64,000 nucleotides of DNA from Pomphorhynchus laevis (taxonomy: Eukaryota; Acanthocephala; Palaeacanthocephala; Echinorhynchida; Pomphorhynchidae), in NCBI GenBank assembly GCA_012934845.2, contig WNNJ02002038.1, forward strand, positions 62,001-126,000, given 5' to 3'. A model generated the notes under the pieces. That model searched no databases and was not told the origin of the DNA. It worked only from the letters and a program-made list of their open reading frames with translations. The translations under genes and the position numbers were made by a program. Positions 39,091 to 47,724 of the stretch are shown here, piece by piece (position 1 is the stretch's first letter; each line of letters opens with the position of its first letter).

Positions 39091-39172
39091 GATATTTCGC
39101 TAATTCCTGTAGCATCTTCAGAAAATTATAATGTAATTTTCTGAAGATGCTAGCAGAGGTTAGCGAAATATC
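39091..39172. repeat. 82-bp palindrome containing hammerhead-like core words on both strands
   Basis: GATATTTCGCTAA at 39091 is matched at 39160-39172, and TAGCATCTTCAGAAAATTA at 39110 is matched by the block ending at 39152. Each arm contains CTGAAGA, then a GCTA/TAGC stem, then GAAA, resembling a hammerhead core with A at variable position 7. One extra base before stem II argues against a canonical fold. Confidence 0.55.
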
Positions 39173-39559
39173 AAATAAAAGTAAAGTTATGCTAGCAAAT
39201 CGACAATTAAAATTCGATTATTTAATTATTTAAATATCGATTCGTTCAATTTCCCAATGATTATAACATTTATGAATATATTTTAATGGCATACGTGAAA
39301 TTATCAAGGAATGACGATCCTATCAATTTGAAGTATTTATCACAAGATTTATGGTTTTCCGGGACAAAAATAATTTTATTGAAACCGATTTTATGCCATA
39401 GATCGATAACAACTAAAATTAATCACTAAACTAACTATTATATTCACGATTCGTAATACAGCCTTTAAATATTTTAATTTTACTCGCATTAGTATGAATA
39501 TTTAGGTTAAAATATTCAAATTAATTGGAATCTTTAATTTATGCATTTCCAATTAAATT

Positions 39560-40095
39560 AAGAATAAAATTGAATTAATAGAAGCTTTTAATATTTCGAT
39601 AAATCAAAATTATTTAAAATTAGGAACATCTTTTATATTTAGCCATTAAAATATGTTCCAATTAGAAGTAATTGTAGCTTAATTATAACTGACCTATTTT
39701 TGTGTTTAATAAGATATGAATTTGTTGAGAATTGTGTAAAAATATTTCTAAACTATGTAAATATATGAAAAATATACTCCAATATAAGTTAACAAATTAA
39801 TGCAGTATGCATACCATATAATATGTAATATAATCCCTTAAATGATGAAATTTCAAGAATTGTCATAATATGTAATAATATTGGCTATTTTTAAAATCAT
39901 TTAAATAATTTAATGGATATTTTAAACTAGGTTACTATAAAAATAAAATCAAACAGAAAATTGTTAAATATATAAATCAACACAATATTATCAAAAATGA
40001 ATTTAAACTCTTAAGCTAAAACTTTTTAAACTTATCAAAATGTTAATAAAAAAATAAATTTAAACTCTTAAGCGGAAAAAATTAGTAAACTCAGT
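39560..40095 (+). mobile_element. Naiad fragment N5, degraded
   Basis: The plus strand shows the RT segment TTGAATTAATAGAAGC near 39571, INQNYLK-like sequence and GGAACATCTTTTATATTTAG. Later, near 39914, it shows TTTTAAACTAGGTTACTATA and the ACTCTTAAGC block that precedes the element tail. Large internal parts are missing and no tail domain follows. Confidence 0.7.
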
Positions 40096-40434
40096 TAACT
40101 GATCTGAATAGTTTTAATATATCATTTCCTAACTGGGAATATATTTAAAAATATATTATATCTCTTAAGCTTTTAATTTTCATTTATTAAGAAAAACATT
40201 TGAATTAAAAATGAAATGTATTCTTAGAAATTCTATTTAAGTAGCATATAACGAAACATTAATACATACAGCCAGAATTAAAGCTTTAAACGCAAACGTT
40301 GAAGTGGCTCTAAAAGTATCATCGTTCAGCTATTTAATTTTAAGCTTTAAAAAACTCTTTTTTATATTGTTTTATCTCTTCTACAAATCAGAATCAATCA
40401 TTAATTTAAATAGTCAATTGGCAATACAAGTGCT

Positions 40435-40890
40435 TTAGTATTATTGAAGAAAGCATACTACTGGTGTACAAAACGGCAGTAAGGCCGGTGCTACTCTCCG
40501 GAACAGAAACCTAGAACACAACGAGCTACCATATCAAGCGCCTTGAAACAGTCAAGATGAACATTCTACGATGGATGATCGGAGTAACGAGATTGGACAA
40601 GATTAGAAACCAAGATATCAGAAGCTTAGCGAAAGTAGCGGGATTCAAACAAAATATCAGAGAACTTCCCTACATATAACTAAAAGCGCTGCAGAGATAC
40701 AGATCGAATGTGTAAGACGGAGAAGATGACTTAAGAAAAGATAAAATTTGTGTGAACGAGAACATGAGATCAAGAACATTAGTTTGTAAACAGTAGCGGA
40801 TCGAATGTAATGGAAGAGACTCATTATGGCGTGCAACCCCCAATAGGGATAAGCATGAAGAAAGAATAAGGACGCATACTACGAATGAAT
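40435..40890 (+). mobile_element. RTE-like LINE 3' fragment
   Basis: The plus strand reads VYKTAVRPVLLSGTET, then RLETVKMNILRWMIGVTRLD and KIRNQDIRSLAKVAGF, the post-RT region typical of RTE/BovB-type LINEs. The piece is truncated at both ends, and its frame is broken after about 75 residues. It sits immediately upstream of the truncated Naiad unit. Confidence 0.7.
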
Positions 40891-40983
40891 TAATGAATTC
40901 GATTTTTAAACCTCGAAAATTTCTCTGAAATTTTCATGTGCCGTTAATTAAAATTTATCAAATTAAAACCACTTTCTGTTTAT

Positions 40984-41757
40984 ATGAATAAAATGCTTAA
41001 AGTAATTAAAGCACATTTTAAAAAATATTGCAAGGTAATCGAAATTAATACTGGTATAAAACACTATTTCAGTATTAATTCTACAAAAGAATTTTTAGAA
41101 CAGACAAAAGGAATAAATTTTCAAAATATAAATACATACGAATTTAGTACGCTTTATACAAATCTAGATTTAGTGGATATTAAAGAAGCGTTAGTAAAAT
41201 TAATTAATCTTATATTCGGAAAAAGATATACATATATATGTTATAATAATTATAACGCCTATCTAACAAAAATTAAACCATCAAATAAATATAAATATAT
41301 GGATAAAATTGAATTAATAGAATCCTTAAATATTTTGATAAATCAAAATTATTTAAAAGTAGGGACATCTATATTTAGACAAGTAAAAGGTGTTACAATG
41401 GGTGGTAATAGTAGCCCAATTATAGCTGACTTGTTTTTAAGCTTTATAGAATATGAATTTGTTCATAACTGTGTAAAAACTAAATCTAAACAATATAAAT
41501 ATATGAAATATATGTTTCGATACATTGATGATATATGTGTATTTAATTCTAATAATTTTTATTCAATTAGTGAGCACATTTATCCAGAAAGCCTTATTCT
41601 TAACAAAACCAATATTAATGATAAAGAAGGTGTATATCTAGATATGAACATTAAATTAACATTAACTAAAACTACTATTAATTTATATCGTAAAGATGAC
41701 ATATTTAAATTTACAACATATTTTTGCATGAGCATTCATGCATACCATATAATATAA
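40984..41757 (+). pseudogene. Naiad reverse transcriptase core, truncated unit
   Basis: This 257-residue piece covers RT motifs A to D: YEFSTLYTNLDLVDIKEAL (motif A with Glu at the usual Asp), MGGNSSPIIADLFLSFIEY (B), FRYIDDICVFN (C) and GVYLDMNIKLT. The last residues depart from the family because of a frame break that the downstream unit shares. The remaining C-terminus is in another frame at 41724-41981. It lacks the N-terminal GIY-YIG and the first RT motifs. Confidence 0.8.
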
Positions 41758-42018
41758 AATATAATACATTAAATAATGAAATTTTAAGAATTGCAACAAT
41801 ATGTAATGATATTGGCTTTCTTAAAAATCATTTAAATAATTTAATAGATACATATTTTAAACTAGGTTACTATAAAAATAACATCAAGCAGAAAATAGTA
41901 AAATATATAAATCAACACAATAATATAAAGAATAAATTTAAACTCTTAAGTGGCAAATTTTTATGGATGAATAATAAATAATATACTTTGCATTAGAATA
42001 AGATACTAGATAGTTATT

Positions 42019-42115
42019 TCAGAGGAAATACATCATTAGCATGTATTTGGCCCCGCTGCTATGTTGGGTAGAGGAGTTAGGGGCCGAAACCTGATAGCAT
42101 AGCAGTTCCTCCTGA
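42019..42115 (+). ncRNA. Naiad tail structured domain (pseudoknot candidate), unit N6
   Basis: In order: closing stem TCAGAGGAA (42019-42027) with TTCCTCCTGA (42106-42115); hairpin AAATACAT/ATGTATTT (42026-42048); stem a GGCCCC (42049-42054) with GGGGCC (42080-42085); and stem b CTGCTATG (42056-42063) with CATAGCAG (42098-42105). Stems a and b cross, forming an H-type pseudoknot with a 16-nt inner segment and a GAAACCTGATAG joiner. The layout resembles the P1/P2 nesting of HDV-like ribozymes, but their L3 and catalytic joiner signatures are not recognisable. Confidence 0.65.
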
Positions 42116-42190
42116 TGACCTCTAATTCTTATTCTGATACAACGCCTGTTATTTATTAGTCAATTCATAAAAATGACGTTTATTTTAAAT

Positions 42191-42221
<31 letters not shown>

Positions 42222-42359
42222 ACTTGATTAAAATTATAGAAAATCTAAAAACAATTATTAATTTTATTATTTAATTATTAAATTTTGATTTAGCATTATT
42301 ATGTTTTGTTTATTTTATAATTATATAACAATACGTAGACTCAGTTAGCTGATTTAATT

Positions 42360-42790
42360 TGTTCTACTGACATGTTATTTTTGACCTGTGGACTTTGTTT
42401 TCCCGGTAATATGACCTCTGTCAGAAATACTGAAACTATGTATTATTGGTTACGACTTTACTATTATTTTTTCTTATTTTCAAACAAGCATGAATTATTA
42501 ATTCTTAAAAAAGGGAGAAGTTTGCATCCCAAGGTGTTTACACTTTAAAATGTAAACTGCTTCACGTGATCACGTTTAAGAGACCAGGTAATGGCCAATA
42601 GCTAGGTCGCGTAGCGCGTGGAGTGAAGGTGGTAGATCTTTATAGATCTTGTTCCAGCCTGCAACCGCCTTAAGCAGGGCAGCCCCCTGTCAGATGCTGC
42701 TGGATGGCCCGTTGTAAGTTTAGTCTGAGTCAACTAAACTAGGTGGCGACACCGAAAAAGCAACGTTAAAAATTATGACTTAAAAGTTAC
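42360..42790 (+). promoter_or_regulatory. Structured 5' leader of the Naiad unit
   Basis: About 430 bases precede the ORF. The part from 42540 to 42770 is much GC-richer than the element body and rich in stems: TTTACA/TGTAAA near 42539, AGATCT/AGATCT near 42635, CAGGG/CCCTG near 42675 and TTTAGT/ACTAAA near 42718. It does not resemble the tail domain. It may hold an internal promoter, a ribosome-entry structure or a processing site. Confidence 0.45.
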
Positions 42791-45160
42791 ATGTACTCAA
42801 CAATATTGGAAAAATACGTAAGTACTAATGATTTCAATTTTAGATCTTTTAAATGTAACAGAAAAAATTGTATAGTTTGTGATGTTATAAATAATAATAA
42901 TTGTATCGTAAGTAATACGACAAACAAATGTTTTTCATTAAATATTAATAATAATTGTAACTGCAATACCGCAGGTGTAGTGTATCTAATACAATGCACA
43001 TGTGGATTGCAATATATAGGAAAAACATATCAAATGTTAAAAACTAGGTTTAGGCAACACATATATAATATACAGCATAATAGTCAAACTATATTTCATA
43101 AACATATGAGATTAATAGGACATGATATTAAAAACTGTAAATTATTTATTTTAGAACATATTATCGAAGAAAACATTTCAATATTAAATCAAAAACTATT
43201 AGAAAAAGAAGATTTTTGGATTAAAACGCTTAATTCCATGTACCCATTAGGATTGAATGACGTGGTACAAGGAATTGGCAGAAGTAGTATAATACATAAT
43301 AAACAACTATATTATAATAATCCGGTTAAACGCAAACCAAGAAGTCATGGTGATAAAAGGAATAGGAAAAATAGAGTTAAAAATATTAAAAAAGATATGT
43401 ATATAAATGAACAATTAGAAATATTAAAACAACTTTTAAGTGATAATAAGCTAAAAGATCTTTATGTAAATATAAGAAGTTTTTCTAAAGATATCATATG
43501 TTCAATAAATCAAAAATTAATTAACGACTATGATAGGCTAAGTTGTATAATAGACAGTTATTGTAATACAAAATACTATAATCGTACAATAAATGTAAAT
43601 AATAACAATAGAAAATATACATTAACCATAAACTTCATTAATAAATGTATAGATAACATAAATATAGCCGGACTTTTAAATAATTCTAAAAGTAAAGAAA
43701 TAATAGGGTCAGATTTAAGTAAATATATTCCTAAAATAAGGTATAAACTCCTACCACCATTAGGACGAAAAATTTGTAATTATAATAAAGAATTAAAATT
43801 AATATGTAACGATAATATTAGAAACATAATGGAAACAGAATGCAATTGTAAAAGTCTTAGTTTTGATAAAATAAATGAACATATATGTACCCATAATCTA
43901 GAATTAATTGAAAATTGTGAATTAAGAAAGCTGTTATTAAAAGGGTATAAATATAGATTAAATAACAACAACGACAAAAATAAAATATACAGTTCGTTAT
44001 ATAATAACTTAAATGATTACTTTAGTAAGCTGATTAATAGTGAAAGCTCGAATATATCTAAGATAAAAATTTGGAAAGATTATATATTTGATAAAATTAA
44101 AAATAAAATGAAAATAACAAACAATTATAAAAGGAAAGATAAAATTAATAAAGATATGTATAAAGAACTTACTAAATTAAAGGATAACTATATAATAACA
44201 ACTATTGATAAAGCTAGTAATAACTTTGTCTTCATATGCAAAAAGCTTTATTATGATATACTAATGAAAGAGGTTAATTCTAATGATTTAAATGTAAATC
44301 CAGCATATGAACGTAGTGAGTTGAGTTTAGAATCAATTATTACAAGTCACTGTTCTATAATGGATAAAAAGGGTATAAAGGTTGAATTAGATAATAAAAC
44401 TATACCTATATTATATTGGAATCCAAAATTACATAAAAATCCAATAAAACCTAGGTTCATATGTAGTGCGTTTAAATGTACATTAAAACCACTTTCTGTT
44501 TATATGAATAAAATGCTTAAAGTAATTAAAGCACATTTTAAAAAATATTGCAAGGTAATCGAAATTAATACTGGTATAAAACACTATTTCAGTATTAATT
44601 CTACAAAAGAATTTTTAGAACAGACAAAAGGAATAAATTTTCAAAATATAAATACATACGAATTTAGTACGCTTTATACAAATCTAGATTTAGTAGATAT
44701 TAAAGAAGCGTTAGTAAAATTAATTAATCTTATATTCGGAAAAAGATATACATATATATGTTATAATAATTATAACGCCTATCTAACAAAAATTAAACCA
44801 TCAAATAAATATAAATATATGGATAAAATTGAATTAATAGAATCCTTAAATATTTTGATAAATCAAAATTATTTAAAAGTAGGGACATCTATATTTAGAC
44901 AAGTAAAAGGTGTTACAATGGGTGGTAATAGTAGCCCAATTATAGCTGACTTGTTTTTAAGCTTTATAGAATATGAATTTGTTCATAACTGTGTAAAAAC
45001 TAAATCTAAACAATATAAATATATGAAATATATGTTTCGATACATTGATGATATATGTGTATTTAATTCTAATAATTTTATTCAATTAGTGAGCACATTT
45101 ATCCAGAAAGCCTTATTCTTAACAAAACCAATATTAATGATAAAGAAGGTGTATATCTAG
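42791..45160 (+). CDS. Naiad polyprotein: GIY-YIG endonuclease, CxC linker, reverse transcriptase
   Basis: The 789-residue frame starts with Met at 42791. Residues about 22-72 carry a Cys-rich segment (CNRKNCIVC, CNCN, QCTC). GIY-YIG follows at 63-79 (GVVYLIQC, GLQYIGKT), with RFRQH at 86-90 and a catalytic-type Glu near 138. A linker with a CNC motif lies near residue 352. RT follows: TTIDKASNNFVF, PKLHKNPIKPRFI, motif A YEFSTLYTNL, motif B MGGNSSPIIADL, motif C YIDD. An insertion between motifs A and B fits the IFD known in this clade. Glu replaces the expected catalytic Asp in motif A. The end is frame-shifted relative to the family; the remaining C-terminus is at 45243-45500. Confidence 0.88.
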   Translation: MYSTILEKYVSTNDFNFRSFKCNRKNCIVCDVINNNNCIVSNTTNKCFSLNINNNCNCNTAGVVYLIQCTCGLQYIGKTYQMLKTRFRQHIYNIQHNSQTIFHKHMRLIGHDIKNCKLFILEHIIEENISILNQKLLEKEDFWIKTLNSMYPLGLNDVVQGIGRSSIIHNKQLYYNNPVKRKPRSHGDKRNRKNRVKNIKKDMYINEQLEILKQLLSDNKLKDLYVNIRSFSKDIICSINQKLINDYDRLSCIIDSYCNTKYYNRTINVNNNNRKYTLTINFINKCIDNINIAGLLNNSKSKEIIGSDLSKYIPKIRYKLLPPLGRKICNYNKELKLICNDNIRNIMETECNCKSLSFDKINEHICTHNLELIENCELRKLLLKGYKYRLNNNNDKNKIYSSLYNNLNDYFSKLINSESSNISKIKIWKDYIFDKIKNKMKITNNYKRKDKINKDMYKELTKLKDNYIITTIDKASNNFVFICKKLYYDILMKEVNSNDLNVNPAYERSELSLESIITSHCSIMDKKGIKVELDNKTIPILYWNPKLHKNPIKPRFICSAFKCTLKPLSVYMNKMLKVIKAHFKKYCKVIEINTGIKHYFSINSTKEFLEQTKGINFQNINTYEFSTLYTNLDLVDIKEALVKLINLIFGKRYTYICYNNYNAYLTKIKPSNKYKYMDKIELIESLNILINQNYLKVGTSIFRQVKGVTMGGNSSPIIADLFLSFIEYEFVHNCVKTKSKQYKYMKYMFRYIDDICVFNSNNFIQLVSTFIQKALFLTKPILMIKKVYI

Positions 45161-45242
45161 ATATGAACATTAAATTAACATTAACTAAAACTACTATTAA
45201 TTTATATCGTAAAGATGACATATTTAAATTTACAACATATTT

Positions 45243-45500
45243 TTGCATGAGCATTCATGCATACCATATAATATAAAATATAATACATTAAATAATGAAA
45301 TTTTAAGAATTGCAACAATATGTAATGATATTGGCTTTCTTAAAAATCATTTAAATAATTTAATAGATACATATTTTAAACTAGGTTACTATAAAAATAA
45401 CATCAAGCAAAAAATAGTAAAATATATAAATCAACACAATAATATAAAGAATAAATTTAAACTCTTAAGTGGCAAATTTTTATGGATGAATAATAAATAA
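45243..45500 (+). pseudogene. Naiad RT C-terminal segment, separated frame
   Basis: The 85-residue piece begins HEHSCIPYNIKYN and ends KFKLLSGKFLWMNNK, matching the C-terminus seen at 41724-41981 and in fragments N1, N2 and N8. In older copies it continues from the RT core, so here it is the detached end of the same protein. Confidence 0.8.
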
Positions 45501-45537
45501 TATACTTTGCATTAGAATAAGATACTAGATAGTTATT

Positions 45538-45634
45538 TCAGAGGAAATACATCATTAGCATGTATTTGGCCCCGCTGCTATGTTGGGTAGAGGAGTTAGG
45601 GGCCGAAACCTGATAGCATAGCAGTTCCTCCTGA
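45538..45634 (+). ncRNA. Naiad tail structured domain, unit N7
   Basis: The sequence equals 42019-42115 at a 3519-base offset, with all four stems intact. Two tails therefore bracket unit N7 exactly, as would be needed for excision or unit-length processing of a tandem transcript. Confidence 0.65.
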
Positions 45635-45709
45635 TGACCTCTAATTCTTATTCTGATACAACGCCTGTTATTTATTAGTCAATTCATAAAAATGACGTTT
45701 ACTTTAAAT

Positions 45710-45740
<31 letters not shown>

Positions 45741-46234
45741 ACTTGATTAAAATTATAGAAAATCTAAAAACAATTATTAATTTTATTATTTAATTATTAA
45801 ATTTTGATTTAGCATTATTATGTTTTGTTTATTTTATAATTATATAACAATACGTAGACTCAGTTAGCTGATTTAATTATTAAAATTGTGTAGAAAAATC
45901 TCTGTAGCTGTAAATTATTTTCTCTGATAAATTAATAATTTATTAATTAATTAATTTTATTATAATTAAAATTTTAATTATAATTATAATTTAATATTAA
46001 TTTAATTATAATTTTATTTAAATTAATTTTATTATTTACAATTAATTTAATAATAAAAGAACAAAGAATGATATATATTATATATATAAATATATTAATA
46101 TTTAATAATTTAAATATTCATTATTTAATGGAATGAACAAAGAATTACAATACCGCTCCTACGTCAAAATGACCTGATCTCAATTTGAAATTGTTTTAAA
46201 TATCATATTATAAACATGTTTTGCATTCGTTATG

Positions 46235-46934
46235 TTATAGTAACAGATGTTAGGCCAAGCATAGTAAATGCCAATGGTTTGATACGCTTAACATTATTTA
46301 CGTAAGCTATATTTTTTGAGCAATCCATGGCGGACCAAACTAGGCCGGAATACAGAAGTAGTGCAGCAGAAAGATGTATAGCTAGACGGTAATGTGATAC
46401 TCTTGGTACCCCATCTATTCCCAATAAATCTTCATCTAAACCACTTTTTACCATATACCATCCCAGAAATCCTTGTAGTCCAAGCAAGCTTCCCAAGCTC
46501 ACAGTTCTAAATTTACCAATTTTAGATAGACTGGACCACAAAAAGGGCAAAGGAGCAATATACACAAGACCTGTAGCTTTTCCACAGTTTCTATGTAAGT
46601 ACTCCATGAAATATATAAATTTAAATTCTTTTAGATTCATGTCACGCTGTTTATTCAAACGCAACCATTCCGGAAACTCTTTATATTTCTCAAATTCTTT
46701 AGCCCATTGTTCTTCGTTTCTAGGCAAGAAAATGTCGCCGATAAACTTCCAATTAGTCATCGACAATCCACTTTCAGTAAGTCTTGTGATTCCACCCACA
46801 GCAATAGTCACTAATGACATTCCAGCACAGCCACCAAACCATAGCTGTAACGCTTTCGGATTTTTTAAATAAATGGATTTATTTCTTGATATATTGCTAC
46901 TAAATAATCTTCGAAGCATTCTCACACAATGCAT
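46235..46934 (-). CDS. COX15: COX15 heme A synthase, first exon
   Basis: The frame starts with Met at 46934, or at 46919 (MLRRLFSSNISRNKS), which gives a better mitochondrial targeting peptide. It contains GGITRLTESGLSMTNWKFIG, the heme-ligand segments FMEYLHRNCGKATG and VSHYRLAIHLSAALLLYSG, and ends in a membrane helix GLTSVTI. With the last exon it covers the whole family length of about 370 residues. The join is unresolved. Alignment suggests the split falls near 46235, where there is no GT. The nearest GT (46244) would be phase 0 and conflicts with the phase-1 acceptor at 38439. A micro-exon in the 7.8-kb intron or a non-canonical site is possible. Confidence 0.9.
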
Positions 46935-47012
46935 TATATCTGAAATTTTTTAAAAATTTCAGAATTAAATAAAAATTAATATAAATTATATTTATCAAAA
47001 TTTATTAAATAA

Positions 47013-47720
47013 TTCAATGATTAATTATTATATATTTAATATTTATTTTTAAATTTAATATTTATTAATATTTATCAATTCGTTAATATCAATTATTAAT
47101 CAAATATTAATTAATTATTAATTGCCTATATCAAATTTAAAGTGGATTTTAAAGAAATAATTTTTACAATAAATGAAATATTAAAATTATAATATTACAG
47201 TCCTTTTCAGTTTTATAGACAACTTTTTTCAGTTTTATAGGCAACTTTTTTCAGTTTTATAGACAACTTTTTTCAGTTTTATAGGCAACTTTTTTCAGTT
47301 TTATAGGCAACTTCTTTCAGTTTTATGGGCAACTTTTTTCAGTTTTATAGACAACTTGTTTCAGTTTTATAAGCAACATTTTTAGAATTTTTAAATAAAA
47401 TATAATTAATTTAGATGTATAGCAAAGAATTTTATTATTTAAATAAAATCGACTCGTGCGATTGCCTTTACAACCCAATCTCGCATATAGGTGAAATATC
47501 CTTCTAGTCTGAATTCTTCATCTCTGATTAATTATTTCAATGATTAATTATTATATATTTAATATTTATTTTTAAATTTAATATTTATTAATATTTATCA
47601 ATTCATTAATATCAATTATTAATCAAATATTAATTAATTATTAATTGCCTATATCAGACTAAAAGTGGATTTTAAAGAAATAATTTTTACAATAAATGAA
47701 ATATTAAAATTATAATATTA
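47013..47720. repeat. 185-bp direct repeats flanking a 22-bp minisatellite
   Basis: The blocks 47013-47197 and 47536-47720 are nearly identical and in the same direction, 523 bases apart. Between them lie the minisatellite (47208-47383) and about 150 bases of unique sequence. The arrangement is LTR-like in form only; no primer-binding or coding signature was seen. It lies immediately upstream of Naiad fragment N8 and just upstream of the COX15 start. Confidence 0.7.
47208..47383. repeat. 22-bp minisatellite, eight units
   Basis: The unit CAGTTTTATAGACAACTTTT plus TT starts at 47208, 47230, 47252, 47274, 47296, 47318, 47340 and 47362 with exact spacing. Most variation is at one position (TAGAC or TAGGC), showing two interleaved unit types. 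Later units are more diverged, as expected at an array edge. Confidence 0.92.
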
Positions 47721-47724
47721 TATA

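Larger units (their letters stand above)
40962..42359 (+). mobile_element. Naiad PLE, 5'-truncated upstream tandem unit N6
   Basis: From ATTAAAACCACTTTCTG at 40962 the sequence matches 44482-45878 with very few differences at a constant offset of about 3520. It joins the 5' leader of the next unit directly at 42359/42360. It codes from RT motif 2 onward (40984-41757 and 41724-41981) and ends with the full tail domain. A truncated unit joined head-to-tail to a full unit is the typical PLE pseudo-LTR insertion form. It lies antisense inside the COX15 intron. Confidence 0.9.
42360..45878 (+). mobile_element. Naiad PLE, 3519-bp unit N7 with complete layout
   Basis: The unit has a structured 5' leader (42360-42790), one ORF with N-terminal GIY-YIG endonuclease and C-terminal RT (42791 onward), and a tail equal to that of the upstream unit (45501-45878). 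Endonuclease before RT is the permuted order that defines the Naiad/Chlamys clade of PLEs. The ORF is interrupted near its end and motif A is altered, so the copy is probably inactive. Identity to unit N6 suggests both came in one recent tandem insertion. Confidence 0.92.

Noticed and set aside
42049-42105. Firm assignment of the Naiad domain as an HDV-like ribozyme
   Set aside because: Only the crossing-stem topology fits. The three-pair P3, the P1.1 pairs, P4 and the catalytic-C joiner are not recognisable.
42111-42117. CTGATGA in the Naiad tail as a hammerhead core
   Set aside because: No stem II followed by GAAA comes after it; the nearby GAAAC lies upstream and belongs to the pseudoknot joiner. 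CTGATGA at 25486 likewise has no partner.
46606-46872. Plus-strand 88-residue frame
   Set aside because: It is antisense to COX15 exon 1, which carries all family motifs.
47013-47720. An LTR retrotransposon with 185-bp LTRs
   Set aside because: The interior is a minisatellite plus ~150 bases. There is no primer site, polypurine tract or coding trace.
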